Source of the DNA: Sinohyriopsis cumingii
Lineage: Eukaryota > Mollusca > Bivalvia > Unionida > Unionidae
NCBI GenBank assembly: GCA_028554795.2
Contig: CM068842.1
Span: forward strand, 25,640,590 to 25,704,589
Direction: 5' to 3'
Length of the DNA: 64,000 nt
The number at the start of each line of letters is the position of its first letter. Positions within the stretch are counted from its first letter, which is position 1. Below, piece by piece: positions 1 through 12,193 of this stretch. A model generated the notes under the pieces. The model worked only from the letters and a program-made list of their open reading frames with translations. It was not told the origin of the DNA and did no database searches. Position numbers and translations under genes: made by a program.

Positions 1-1230
1 GTAGTTTTACGTTCCCAAATTACTATTTATTAACATTTGCGTACCTGAACTGCAAAAAATGACTGGCATCTCGTTTTTCAAAACAGATGCACAGTTAAAG
101 CTCTGAACAATACAAAGCGAAAACGAAAGTGTGTACTTTGACATGAACTCGGCAATTCATCACCGGTCAGATCTAAAAAGCCGACAAGTCAAATTTCAAT
201 ACTTCATTTGAATTTCAAATCAATTCAACACTTGCACATACCTTTCCTAAAATTAAGAAAACAGTCGTCTCTAAAATCTCTGGTCCATACTTATGCCGGT
301 AAATTTGATGAATATAGATGAAGTGATAAATATAACAAGAAATCATTAAAATGTCCATGCATCCGGATGAATACCAACATGGCGTATATATAATGTCAAC
401 AGATGGTGACGTCATATACAGAGCTGCATAAAGATGGGTCAAGGTCATTTATTCTTACTGATAGGGCAAACAAAATAATAAATAGTTTTAGTGGTCAAGA
501 AATAAAAGCATAGTGCGAATCTATGTTAATATAACGGTGCCACCTACATCATTAAATAAATATGAACACACACACACACACACACAAATTAATTAAGCAC
601 AAAGATATGTTCAGATTTTTAAAAAAATATATAATTCGAAAGTTTACACTTGTTTAAATCGCCATCTTTTTCAAAACAAATTGTAATTTCTCAAATAACA
701 AGCTTTATTAGCAAATAGGATAATCTTTATATTTTATAATAATTGCGATGCAAATTAATAGATAAAATTAGTTCGATGCAAGTTTCAGGTGACATACATT
801 ATTGTCAGAATAAAAATACACCTAAATGGGACTAACTTTTGTTGGGTGGGTAGGTGGATATAATTAGCCTGGCCCTAAGACCCTGTTTGCCCCACGAAGA
901 AAACGAACTCACACGGGAAACCAGGCGAACAAACAATTTGCGCGCAATGATCCAACTGCTCGTCGTTCAGGGTAATTCCCATGAATAGCATGAAAAAGCA
1001 CTTGCTGGACATGTGCGCACCATATACATGGGATAAAGAAAAGTATTTTTAAAAAATTCCTTGGTAACAAATCATTTAGTACCAATGAGTATTGTTCAAA
1101 ATTACACCATGAAAAAAAATTTAAGTATTGAAAAAGTAATTTACCAACGTTCACCCTCAGAACCTGGTAAATGTCATCTCAACTCAGTTTCTCAAAATAT
1201 GTGATTGCTATCTAGACCAGTTGATGAAAC
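1..1230. other. AT-rich non-genic stretch
   Basis: No convincing coding region is seen on either strand. The only structure is a short (CA)n tract near 569-587 and AT-rich spacer. The short open frames here have no recognisable motif. Confidence 0.6.
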
Positions 1231-1282
1231 GTATATAAGTATTCATTTAAATCATCGAGTTTATAAAATGTATTTTGTTGTT

Positions 1283-1482
1283 CTTATGGGGTTTAACGCC
1301 ATTTTCAGCACATGATAGGCTATATATGGCGACCGGTATAACTGGTGGAGGATGAACACATAAAACAAACCAAAATAACGGGAAGAACCACCGAACCACG
1401 GGAAGCTACTGGCAAGCTTTCTCGCGTACCCACATTGGGCGAGCCCGAGACTCGACCCCACGCATAAAGAAGTGACATGGTA
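1283..1482 (-). mobile_element. SINE family A copy 1 (minus orientation)
   Basis: In minus orientation it has the parts shared by eight copies in this window. These are a degenerate tRNA-like head containing GTTCGAGTCTC-type B-box sequence (here at its right end), a central part encoding AAGCTTGCCAGTAGCTTC, a segment like GGTGGTTCTTCCC, then CCACCATTAATACTGG-like sequence and a 3' end ending AAAATGGCGTTAAACCC. This copy is diverged. It lies between two similar AT-rich units (near 1230-1265 and 1533-1570), as if it had inserted into a short-period repeat. Confidence 0.7.
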
Positions 1483-1532
1483 GTGTTTTGTAACGTTGAG
1501 CGCTTTTTACAATACGGATACTCGGGCCCTAT

Positions 1533-1740
1533 CAAAAGTATAAATATTCATTCAAATGCTCTAGCTTATAAAAATTATATATATTTATCCAAATACTTTA
1601 GTGTATGAAAATTATAAATTTTTATCAAAATATTCTTGTTTATGAAAATTATGAATATTTATCCAAATACTCTAGTGTACGAAAAATATAAATATTTATC
1701 AAAATACTCTAGTTTATGAAAATTATAAATATTTCAGATG
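1533..1740. repeat. About 37-bp AT-rich tandem repeat
   Basis: Roughly five imperfect units of about 37 bp with the pattern TATTTATCMAAATACTCTAG then TTTATGAAAATTATAAA. Units alternate between a TCCAAATA/GTGTA type and a TCAAAATA/GTTTA type, which suggests a 74-bp dimer. Confidence 0.7.
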
Positions 1741-1799
1741 GCAAGCCATATTAGAATTCGTTCATATTTTCCTGTGTGCAGTTCTTTTCTTTTATATAA

Positions 1800-2010
1800 T
1801 GTGAAAAAGCTTGACTTTACTTTTCGTATGTAAACAAGAATTGTACATATGTAAAATCGTTTTTCCCGTATGTAAAATAGAATTGTACGTCTGTAAAACC
1901 ATTTTTCACAGCGCGAAATAAAACTTTACATATATAGCATCGTTTGTCACGTATGTGAAATTTAATTGTACATATGTAAAACAGTTATTTCTTTCGCGTA
2001 TTTGATATAA
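1800..2010. repeat. Degenerate repeat around GTACATATGTAAAA
   Basis: Several diverged copies of a unit of roughly 40 bp containing CGTATGTAAA and TTGTACATATGTAAAA. Related words reappear at 2127-2190 and 2590-2690 on either side of the SINE at 2278, so the SINE probably inserted into this array. Confidence 0.5.
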
Positions 2011-2037
2011 GCGATTGCTTTTGCATAGGTAAAGAAG

Positions 2038-2038
<1 letters not shown>

Positions 2039-2125
<87 letters not shown>
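2039..2125. repeat. (AT)n microsatellite
   Basis: An uninterrupted AT dinucleotide run of about 86 bp. Confidence 0.95.
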
Positions 2126-2128
<3 letters not shown>

Positions 2129-2277
2129 AGAATTTTACATGTATAAAAGAATTTTCAGAATTTTACATGTATAAAAGAATTTTCCGTTTCTATACAGATA
2201 ACTTATTCTACGCGTGCGTAACTTTTTTCACATAAATTGTAATTTTTCATTATGCATGTGAAATTGTTATTTACATA

Positions 2278-2580
2278 AATGACCGCTCCAGTGGCCTAGT
2301 GGTTAGAGTGTCTGCCTCGGGTGCGAGAGGTCGCGGGTTCGAACCCCGGCCGAGTCATTCCAAATACTTATAAAGGGTACTTACAGCTACCTCGCTAGGC
2401 GCTCAGCATTAAGAGGTTAGTGTTAGGACTGGTCGGCCTGGTGTCAGGATATTGTGACTGGGTGGGACATCATACTACATGTCTGCAGCGTGGTGCTCCA
2501 GTGCTAGACATCACTATAAACTGACACAATCGTAGCGATATGACTGAAAAATTGTCAAAGCTCCGTTAAAAATCCAAATC
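2278..2580 (+). mobile_element. tRNA-derived SINE, family B
   Basis: The first 75 bp look like a tRNA: an A box (TGGCCTAGTGGTTAGAGTG) and a B box (GGTTCGAACCC) at normal spacing, with a good T-arm. The acceptor stem pairs poorly and there is no clean anticodon arm, so it is a tRNA-derived head rather than a working tRNA gene. It is followed by a body of about 220 bp (GGACTGGTCGGCCTGGTGTC and ATCACTATAAACTGACACAA) of a kind I associate with invertebrate SINEs. RNA polymerase III would transcribe it from the A and B boxes. The 3' boundary is approximate. Confidence 0.75.
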
Positions 2581-3395
2581 ACACACTTGTTTACATATGT
2601 TAAATAAAACAGTTATTTTATATACGTAGATAGAATTTTACATCTGCAGACGAATTTCACAAATACGAAATTGTATTTTCTCGGAATGTTTGTTGATGTG
2701 TGGCTTGAAAAACGAATACCTTAAAACGTCGGTTATGCGAATGCTAATTATTCGGATTATTGGCTCGTACAGACTGCTACCGTGTACCAAGTGATTTTGA
2801 CCTATTCATTTTCTTTGCATCTATAAATGAAACTAATCTCTCGATCACGATTAAAACACACAACAAAGTAACAGAACTCAAAACAAATACATCAATTCTT
2901 ATCTCATACAATTATATTTAAAATAATGTTAATTAATGACTTAATTATCTTTCTAAGATAAAAAAATAAATAAATGTAAGTTGAGGAGATAAAATAAAAT
3001 CTTTTTTTCTTGCACGTGATTATCGCTAAGTGAGTGCCACTATAGAAGTATGCTGTTTGTTAGACAACATTATCTGGCATGGTTAAAGGATCGTAACGAT
3101 CTGATAAAAGGTATTCTGTAGTCAAAACCTCAACAGCTAGTTGTCAATCAACCATCAGTATTGATTTAAGGGGTGAAAAAAGTTAGTCACCAAAAGGCAC
3201 GCGCGTGAATATAATCAGTATCTCCGAGTTTACCTTGTCAAAGCTCTCTGACATCTATGTCTGTGTTCACAAAACGACACATACAATAATCGTTCATCAC
3301 ACCTGTGCTATCATTCGAACATGGATGAAAAGCGCAAAGGTCAAATCTTATAATGAATTTTAGTATCTAATTAAAGTATCTCAACAGTATGCTTT

Positions 3396-3535
3396 GTCCA
3401 TTTCAGTGTATGCTTATTTTACCCATTTGATCATGACATGTCCATTTCAGTGTATGCTTTTTTTTACCCATTTGATCATGACATGTCCATTTCAATGTAT
3501 GTTTATTTTACCCATTTGATCATGACATGTCCATT
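3396..3535. repeat. 44-45 bp tandem repeat, about 3 copies
   Basis: Units start GTCCATTTCAGTGTATGCTT and continue to TTTACCCATTTGATCATGACAT. Starts are near 3396, 3440, 3485 and 3529, the last copy truncated. Confidence 0.85.
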
Positions 3536-3689
3536 CACACATCTGAACGACCGATTATTCAGACGAAATCTATGAACTCCGATGGGTCCAAACAATGAAC
3601 GTTTTACTATAATGTCAACCCGAATGACATGATATTTCTCGGTTTTAAGAAACCCTTTGATCAGATTTTTCATGTTATTTTCGTAAGAA

Positions 3690-3855
3690 AGCTTCAGTTT
3701 ATGAGTAAACAAATAGTGGCTATTGTGGTTCATGCACGAAAGTAAGCTACAGTTCATAAGTTCACAAGTAGTGGATACTGGGGTTCATGCAGGAAAGTAA
3801 GCTACAGTTCATGAGTTCACAAATAGTGGCTATCGGGGTTCATGCAGGAATTAAC
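3690..3855. repeat. About 55-bp tandem repeat, 3 copies
   Basis: Three imperfect units containing CTACAGTTCATGAGTTCACA, AATAGTGGCTAT and GGGGTTCATGCAGGAAAGTA. Confidence 0.8.
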
Positions 3856-3949
3856 ATTACAGTGTATGTTAACATGGGGCAACCGATATGGAGCAATATA
3901 GCAAATCTTACGCTAATAACTATAGCGTTAAACGTTGGGGTTGTTGATG

Positions 3950-4086
3950 TCGTTTAGGGTTTGACGCCATTTTCGGCTTTACAGAGCGACCAGTTTAACT
4001 GGCGGAGGAAGAACTCGTGAAAATCCAAGTAAGAACCACCGACCCACTGGAAGTTACTCGGCAAGCTTTCTCACGTACCCATATTG
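3950..4086 (-). mobile_element. SINE family A copy 2 (truncated)
   Basis: Minus-oriented copy containing the 3' end (RC of GACGCCATTTTCGGC), the CTGGCGGAGGAAGA segment and the GGCAAGCTTTCTCACGTACC segment. The tRNA-like head is missing or too diverged to see. Confidence 0.65.
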
Positions 4087-4897
4087 AACATTGAAATAGT
4101 ATTATGGCGTCAATATTTATAGGGGCAAATCATTTCTAGCGGCAAAAGTGTAAAGGGACAAACGAGAATGGGAATGGGAATATTTGTTTCATTAAAATCC
4201 AATACGCACTCTGCTATCGAAAAGGTAGGAGTGTTATTACATACATTGTACTTAACGTCTGTACTCGCTTATAAGTCGACTCAAACTGCAAACAATAAAT
4301 ATCCTGATCTGCCGTCGCATAATGTGTCTGCCGATCAGGGTCTATATTGCTTGTTCTTCTGATTACTGATATCAAACTGCACAGAGCAAGATCTGACGGC
4401 GCATTATGCTGAAGATTAATGCAATCTCTGTTTGGGGGTACCCATTATATACAGTAGAACGTTATTTATCCGGGCATTTTCATCTCGATAATCAATTGTC
4501 TTGGATGATCGAATTTTGTTCCAAAAGTAAAAAGGTGAACTGAAGCATTTGGATTAAACGGTCCCGATATTCGTACGTTTATTAACAATTAGGTAAATAG
4601 TCGTGCATTGTTGATATTTTACATGTCGAAGAGCAGAAAATTACAACGATACAAATATAGACTATCCATAATGGAATGATGACATTCGTGTGATGGACAG
4701 TTATTATACATGTGATCGTGTGAACACTTGTCCACGGGATTTCATCAAGGTAAAACCCAGCTGACATGGATTCCATTCAGACCTTTGCTGATGGGTGATT
4801 AAATTCTGTTATTTATTAAGTCACTACTGATTATTGATCGACAGTTAATTACGAAGGCTTATACTACAGAATTGCTAACATAGAACGCAAGCTCTAA
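4087..4897. other. Non-genic stretch
   Basis: No coding region with recognisable features. The short open frames at 4168-4362 (plus) and 4582-4776 (minus) have no domain, repeat or neighbour to support them. Confidence 0.5.
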
Positions 4898-5262
4898 GTC
4901 TTCCAGACGAAGTGCCTGCGACGGATCATGAGGATCTTCTGGCCACACATGATCTCGAACGAGGAACTTCGGCACAGAGCGGGCGCAAGCACCATCGCTG
5001 AGACCATTGCAACTCGTCGATCGAGATGGCTCGGCCACGTCTGCAGAATGCCCCCGACTCACTACCAAGGGTGGCACTGAGATGGACTCCACAGCGGAAA
5101 AGGAACCGTGGCAGACCCAAAGAGACCTGGCGCCGAACCGTGGAGCGAGAACTCAAGACCAGAGACCTCACCCTGCAGACCGCCCCCATAACAGCAGCCG
5201 ACAGACCAAAATGGTGCTCCCTTGCTGTCGCCTCAAGCACCAGACGGCGCAGGGAGGATTGA
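4898..5262 (+). pseudogene. LINE ORF2 C-terminal remnant, frameshifted
   Basis: Two plus-strand frames together match the C-terminal tail common to non-LTR retrotransposon polyproteins. The first (4898-5077) contains the LRRI-RI-W, ISNEELRHRAG and RWLGHVCRMP motifs. The second, from about 5062, contains PRVALRWTP, RGRPKETWRRTVERE and a final ADRPKWCSLAVA segment ending at 5262. The switch of frame near 5060-5080 shows that it is broken. No endonuclease or reverse transcriptase core precedes it, so this is a 5'-truncated dead copy. GC content is clearly higher than in the surrounding DNA. The clade is not decidable from this tail. Confidence 0.8.
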
Positions 5263-5320
5263 TTGATACGACAGAATGCTTTCAAACGACCGTTATTTAA
5301 GATTAAACTTTCGCATCTCC

Positions 5321-5359
<39 letters not shown>

Positions 5360-7360
5360 TAAAAGCATGCTTTCTTTTAAAAAGATAATTTATTTATTAA
5401 TTATACCATTATAATTATAAAATTATAATTGTATTGGATTATATTCGATTGTGTTTGTAATTTCTGTTACTCAAATTTATTTGGATCTTGTGATAGCCAT
5501 GGTACTAAGTAAAATTTTCGTATATTTTGTATTTCTTTTATAAGTTTGATTTCACATGGCAAACGTAACTTTCCAATTTTATCAATAATAAGTTCTCTTT
5601 AACGTTCTTCACAATTTTCTTAACTGATACTGTTGGACATACCTTACATGACGGAGTTGAGTAGATGCGGAGCTGATTGTATCACGGTACCAATTGTTTT
5701 TCCATAGACCTCAGTGGTAATGTGTTGTGAAATAAATATACTTTTTATCCTACCTCAGCATGCATGTCACGCTGTCATAGAGAACAATGTTAGATTGTCA
5801 ATTTGACAAGGACAGAACCAGGTACTCCACTGCATTTAAGAGAGATAATTCTGCAGGAACTGGACGGGAGTAAGAGTTATCTAGTCACACCAAACACATT
5901 TTCAGTCATGTGTACCACATTAAAAAAAAAAATCATAAAAAATACAAAATATAACCAAGATATGAATTAACATAATCTCACATATTGCCAAGAGGCTTAA
6001 CTTTTTTTTTAAAGCCTAACAGATAGTACAATTCTTACATAATGCACCAATCACAGCTAGTGTTGTTTAATTCTGAATACAATGTTCCTACACCTTAAGC
6101 TCCGTCCAGTTGGGGTTGTACAATTTGTACCATTATACCTGATAAATCAGGGACAGATCAGGAGGTATACTTTAGGCAGCGGGGTTATAAACATGTAGAC
6201 TATGGACTGCATGTGTGGGATGGAACACCTAGTGGGTGGCCATGCATGCTTTTCTGTTTTTCACAAGTACTTTGCACTGTTTTAGCTTTTTATCACAACA
6301 TCGGTACAAATAGCACAGAAACTGATAGATTTGTCACTGTCCTTTGCTGTAAAACAGTCCTCCAGTTTGAAATATTTTAAAATAACAATTTTGCAAGATG
6401 CTAAGCAGTAGGTGAAAAAAAACGAAATAAATGGCATGTTTTGAATTTGTGAAAAATCCGTACTTGTGCATAATCCGTCCTCAGATCTGTTAGAATGACG
6501 AAAATTTCATACCATATGGACAAATTCTCATCCGCGGTCAAACCATAATATTGGGTCAAGCGAAACATTTGTTGTATGATTTCATTTCGAACAGACATCA
6601 CTTTGGGTTGTTTATTTGTTTCGTTTTATTAAAAATATACACACATGCAGCATAGTATATGAAGAGAAACATTTTTTAAAAAATAATTTCACAAGTGCAT
6701 GAATGGACACACCAATCTGATCATGTGAGAGATGAATAAAATCATTCTTGTTTCGAAAATAACAACATACAAGGTTTGTAAAAATGTTTTGTCTTTTTAT
6801 TTAAAAAAAAAAAATATTTCTCTAGTATTTTCCTATACTGATCACTGTCGCCTATCTCAAAAAGGCTATAAAAACTATTGCGATAACTTCGGTATGCAAC
6901 CAGACTAAAATAACTTCACTAATCCTACAAAAATTAAAGTTCGAAATTCATTTAGAACAAATTGTTAAATTTCTTTTTTCTTTCAATCTTTCCATTCCAT
7001 TTCTATCTCCATAGATAAACACGAACTTTGAGCTCACAGTATAATTCCGCTTTCATCCCATAACTGAGTAATGCTTGAGTAAGTCTAGCAGCATTGAAGA
7101 TTGAAATGTAAATGATTTAAATCAACTTGAATTTTCTTGAAATCTCAACATTATACGTGACTATCCATACTCTTATGTCACTATATGCGTTTGAAATGTT
7201 GTTCCAGGAATATACTGAAATTAGAGATATTTAACGTATATTGTTACGGAACCTCAAATTTGAAGTTAAAAGAACCCTAAGTTTAAACTTTTATTTTTGT
7301 CATAATTTTAAATAATATTCATTACTTCTCATTACAAACTGTTGTTTTTTTTTGGGGGGG
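5263..7360. other. Non-genic AT-rich stretch
   Basis: It holds a (CT)n microsatellite at about 5325-5356, several homopolymer A or T runs, and no supported gene. Confidence 0.5.
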
Positions 7361-7364
7361 GGGG

Positions 7365-7535
7365 GGGTTAACGCCATTTCGTTGCGGTAGATATTCTATA
7401 ATGGCGGCCAATATAATTGGTGGAGGAAGGACCGGGAAAGTCCCGGCAAGAACCACAGACCTACGAGATGATACTAGTAGCTTTCTACATACGCACATTG
7501 GCTCAGCCCGAGACTCGAACCCACGCGGACATATG
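7365..7535 (-). mobile_element. SINE family A copy 3
   Basis: Minus-oriented copy that begins after a run of 13 G at 7356-7368. It includes TTAACGCCATTTCG, TTGGTGGAGGAAGG, AAGAACCACAGACC and the B-box side (GCCCGAGACTCGAACCCACG). Diverged from the other copies. Confidence 0.65.
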
Positions 7536-7539
7536 TGAG

Positions 7540-8900
7540 ATGGCTGTGTTCATTACAAATGTATTTATGTGAAGATGAATTTAATTTGTCTTTCATCGAA
7601 ATAAAGGAAAGCAAAAATAATTGTAAATTAACATTCCTCATCCATTAGTAAATTGTCAGTTTTCCATTAATTTTCTTTCTCCTTAAATTTTATATCCACA
7701 TATAAAATAAAATTAAAACGAGTTTATAAATTAGTCCCGCTTTCGTGGAGTAATTTGTTATTTTTACGCAGATTAAAAAAAATATAGTAAGAATACCCAT
7801 TTTATTGTGTAGAACATATTCATTCTAAAACGCAACGACATATTGTACAGCCTCAGCGGCAAAGTCAGTCATCTATCGGACCCGTTTCTAAGTACACTGA
7901 AAATATCCCCACCACCACCACCCCAACAAACAAACAAAGATGGAAAGCAGGTTACGGTGACCCCTTGGAATGTGGGACACACCTATAGGACACACGGTAC
8001 TAATGATATAGAAAAATGGGAAGCAGCCTGGAAATGGGTGAACATTAAATAGAGTATATATAGGTTGGCTGACCAGGATTGGTTAATAATGTAAGTTATG
8101 TTTTAGGAAAAAAGAATCTTTTGAGAGGTTACCTTAGTTGTAAGTGGGGAAAAAATAGAGATATTGTTTAATTGATGGAATTTCAGTCCTTTAACAGTCT
8201 TGAGTTTGGAACACTCATTACTAAAATTAGCATTTGACTCTTTGGTGCGGAATTGAAAGCACATGTTTCAAACACTTGCAGGTCCAAAAATTGCCGCGGC
8301 TCATATCTTTTCCTCTACACAGAAGCTGACATCCAGGTTTCACCTATACAGATTAATACAGTTTCGATCATGAGCACTAAAAAATGTAAAGTAATTGAAT
8401 TTTTAATATCATGATGTTTGCATAGGGTTACTATGGGAACTGATTTAATACCGTGAGTCCTTTATCCACAATGTTTTATCTATATGGAATATTAAAACAA
8501 AAGCCACAGCACAAAACGGTGAACGGATGCAGTGAAGAAAGCAATCACAGGTGCAATGAGAGAAAAGTGAATTTATTTACATCATTTGGTATTGGATGGG
8601 GCAGTCGTGCTGGCGTTAGGAGGATGAGTTGGAATAATAAATCATTTTATTAATGACTATTAATTATTGAGGACAAATTCATCACGGTCATGTTATTGTT
8701 CAATAATAGATCTACATTTTGTTGCTTTTGTTGGGGTGGGGTGGGGGGCATTTTTTCCGAAATATCCAGATACAATCACCGTGTTGTCTACTATTTTCGT
8801 TATTGGGTTTAATTGGCTTAAGGTGGGCATCGGGTTAAAATCTAAAATCCAGCATTACGTATTATCACGCGCAGTGCGTTCAGACGTTGCTCTGTAAAGG
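7540..8900. other. Non-genic stretch
   Basis: Short open frames exist, for example one near 7843 with a proline run, but none has a recognisable domain or splice context. Confidence 0.45.
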
Positions 8901-8902
8901 GT

Positions 8903-9093
8903 GACCTTCTTGAAAAAGTGAATGACTTCGACATTCAGAAATATATTATTTATCTAAGCCAAACATTCTTTGCTGTTATTCCCGGTTCTCTTTTTGACTT
9001 TCTTGAAAAAGTGGATGACTTCGGCATTCAGAAATATATTACCGGTATTTCTCTAAGCCAAACATTCTTTGCTGTCATTCTCGGTTCTCTTTT
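8903..9093. repeat. About 93-bp tandem duplication
   Basis: Two adjacent copies of a unit running from CTTCTTGAAAAAGTG through GACATTCAGAAATATATT to CAAACATTCTTTGCTGT and GGTTCTCTTTT. They differ by a few substitutions and a small indel. Confidence 0.85.
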
Positions 9094-9186
9094 CTTTGTT
9101 TCTCCATAGATTTATCCATCCATTAATCTTATCTCATTGTCTGTCCATAAATATATACATCTGCATACGCATATGAGTCTGTCCTT

Positions 9187-9356
9187 CTATCTATCTATCT
9201 ATCGGTGGTTCTTCCCGGGGTTTTCCCGAGTTTTTCCTCCACCATTAATACTGTCCGCCATGCATAGCCTATCGTATGCTCAAAAATGGCGTTAAACCCG
9301 ACAACAACAACAAATCTATCTATCTGTCTATCTATCTATCTATCTATCTATCTATC
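9187..9356 (+). mobile_element. SINE family A copy 4, 5'-truncated, inside a TATC microsatellite
   Basis: The SINE part (about 9204-9312) runs from CGGTGGTTCTTCCCGGGG through CCACCATTAATACTG to AAAATGGCGTTAAACCC and an ACAACAACAACA tail. It is flanked directly by (TATC)n on both sides (9187-9203 and 9313-9356). This fits insertion of a 5'-truncated SINE into, or microsatellite growth from, a TATC target. Confidence 0.8.
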
Positions 9357-9359
9357 CGA

Positions 9360-10640
9360 TTGTGTTTCTGTGTAAAATGAAAAAGTCATGTGAACGTTTT
9401 AAGAACCACCCTTAGTATGAATACAAGTGATTTAAGAATATTTGTTCCGGTTGTTCTTTCTCCAGATTTCTCCCCCAAAGCTCATGACGTGTCCATTTTG
9501 TTTAGACCTGTAGATGATATTTTATTGTTTCATGTTAATAACGGATATACTTCATCGAGTTGGTAAAACAATTTGTGTTTTCGTCCACGAAATGAATTAT
9601 TTCGTTATTTACTCTGAACAGGAGAATTTTCTTTTATTCTATGCTCATTTTTTTAAAATTTTTTTTTGGTTAAAATGTATACCATTTTGAAGTAGCAGAT
9701 TCCTTATGTAAATTTCAGCTTCTCTGCCGTTAATGTTAGGCTGTCTTTTCACCCGAGCCGCTTCTTGTTTCAGCATACAAACCTCGAATTGTTTTACCTG
9801 TTAAGACCTTCAACCGTCAACAACGTATAATTTCACTTAATGAATAACGAAACTTGTTTCTCTTGGAAAATCAGCTAAATCACGGAACAGCATAAACACG
9901 AACCTTATATTTTAAACTTTGTGTTATTTCCATACCTCACTCATTGCATACCGGTAAGTTATTAAAGAAACTTATGGACATTATGACTAAACTGGGCAAC
10001 GGTTACATTTAAATAGTACACTCTTTTATTTTGTGTCGGCGAAGTACATCCAAAAATGTAAAGAAATTCAAATTCCAGTCCTTTCATTATATACACTACT
10101 TGAAATCACTGGATCAGTAGCACGAAAGCTTATTGTTTCACAATTAATGTTTATTTCTATTAGCGAAATAAAACATGTGATTTTAACACGTATAACATAT
10201 GATACATAATGGACAATACAGCGAACAATACCAATGATAAAGGGAGACAAATCTCTTAGCTTTTTGGAGGACAGTTAAGCTTTTACGAGTTGCTCCTCTT
10301 GGAGGTTATCAGCTAACCACATACACCATGGTCTAACTGGATAGTTTCGTATTTTGACACCCCCTAATATTTAAGGTAGAAGGCATGAACCTAATTATTA
10401 TAAGCCTAGCATTTATAAATTCACACATAAGCTAAATCTGTAATGTGGTTTAGATTTACTTTGAGTTAGGCTTGGAAATGGGTTGGCTTGTTGGTGACTG
10501 GCTGTCACAGTTAGATGAGCATTGGAGATCAAATGCAAATGAGCAGCGACTTGGCTTAATTTACGTGTGTCTGCTACAGAGGTAAATATCTAAAAATCTA
10601 GATGGTTGAGGGGTGATGAAAAGTATGCTAATTTGTTATA
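9360..10640. other. Non-genic AT-rich stretch
   Basis: No coding region, RNA gene or repeat that I can support. Confidence 0.45.
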
Positions 10641-10641
10641 G

Positions 10642-10746
10642 CACTAGTGAACTTTATTCACGCATAAGGCACATACTGCTTCTTTTAGCTGCCTTGTCAC
10701 AGGAAAATATTCAAAATAGCTATTTTCCTGTCAGAAATGAATGTAA
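10642..10746. repeat. Dispersed repeat with perfect hairpin, copy 1
   Basis: About 105 bp recur with roughly 88% identity at 11531-11630: ACTTTATTCACGCATAAGGC, ACATACTG, TTTAGCTGCCTTGTCAC. This copy holds a perfect 11-bp inverted repeat, ACAGGAAAATA and TATTTTCCTGT, separated by about 11 bp. This looks like a small non-autonomous element or the end of a larger one. Confidence 0.7.
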
Positions 10747-11427
10747 AATTTAGGGGTTGGTGGCAGTGTTGGTTCAGGATAAAAAAAAACCACCATTTGC
10801 ATCAGGAATTAACCTGATCGCTGCAGTCAAAATCTCACATGTATGCTTTCTACAAAAATCAATAGTTTGTTTTTATTTGTATCTTCAGTGAAAAATTATT
10901 CTCATTTTTCTGCAATAGGTCTTTGTTGGAAGAAAATTCACCAGATAAACTGTCCAGTGAGACCTAATTTACCTACATCATGAAAACAGGAAATGCTTGA
11001 TATCTAAACTCAGAATATACGTAAGCTACAATTAGATACCGAGGATACTACATAGAAGAAGAGGCTAGATTGAAAATTTGCTACAGTGTCGACCAGACAG
11101 GTAATACACTAATAACAATTAAAACATGATGATTTCCACAAGATGAAATAAGCAAAACTAGTGACGTAGTTTCCGATAAAATAGCGACATAAATTAAGAT
11201 GTAAAAAGGCTGTTAACAAATATGAAATATTTACCATTTATTTTGTAAGAATATCATATTATGTATTTATTTACTTCTGACTGAAAAATGCAAAATGAAG
11301 ACTCCATTAACAAACAGGTGAGAAATAAATTATAACCTCCTTTGATATGTGTTCATCTAGAAAAAAAAATTATATGGACGAAAATGGAGAATTAAAACAG
11401 AATCATAATGAAAAGAGCCGGAGAATG

Positions 11428-11630
<203 letters not shown>

Positions 11631-11701
11631 TGGTTTGGAATTTTTACTTAATACGGCAATTTTTTCAGTATGAAGGACAGGGTCACGTTTATCACTGATA
11701 A

Positions 11702-12193
11702 TCAAAGTACATACATACATACATACATACATACATACATACATACATACATACATACATACAGGAACTGTCGACTAAAGAAACAGCTGGTAATGTCACT
11801 AATACTGGTTATCTCATAATCAGTACTAATGGGAATAAACATTATTTCAGTCACAGGTTTGTCTACGAGTGTTTTCGGGTGGGGGTACTCGAAAGTGGTC
11901 TTGTGATCGATCATATTGATGGAGAAAAACTCAACAACTCTTTAGATAGTTTGCGAGCCATTACACAAAGTGAGACCAACAGATTTAGTGGTACTGGCAA
12001 ATATTTAAAAATTGCTAAACTTGTTAAGTCTGTAAATACAGAAACTGGTGAAGAAATGAGATTTGAATCAACAAACGCAGCTGGAAAATATTTCGATATT
12101 TGCAGCTCTTCAATACATTTTGTCGCAAATAATATTACCAGATCTCCTTTCTCTAAGAAATATAAACAAAAGATAACTTTTCATTATTTTTGA
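11702..12193 (+). pseudogene. HNH/NUMOD-type endonuclease gene, 5'-eroded
   Basis: The open frame runs from a stop at 11699 through the ACAT microsatellite to TGA at 12191-12193 and has no ATG before the domain. From about 11789 it reads GNVTNTGYLIIS, then FSHRFVYECF, VIDHIDGEKLNNSL and LRAITQSETNR. This is the layout of HNH_3-type homing endonucleases: first histidine before RFVYE, DHIDG core, NN pair, then LR-(V/A)T--EN. The C-terminal part (about 12020-12140) contains TGEEMRFESTNAAGKYF and ICSSSIHFVANN, the pattern of a NUMOD1/IENR1 DNA-binding repeat. Such genes belong to phages, large DNA viruses and selfish elements and are unusual in animal nuclear DNA. The missing start suggests it is no longer expressed. 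It may belong to the virus-like cluster that starts 1.5 kb downstream. Confidence 0.75.
11708..11763. repeat. (ACAT)n microsatellite
   Basis: About 14 ACAT units, abutting the 5' end of the HNH reading frame. Confidence 0.95.

Noticed and set aside
2281-2355. Functional tRNA gene with A and B boxes
   Set aside because: The acceptor and anticodon stems do not fold well and a SINE-like body follows directly, so it is called as the head of a tRNA-derived SINE.
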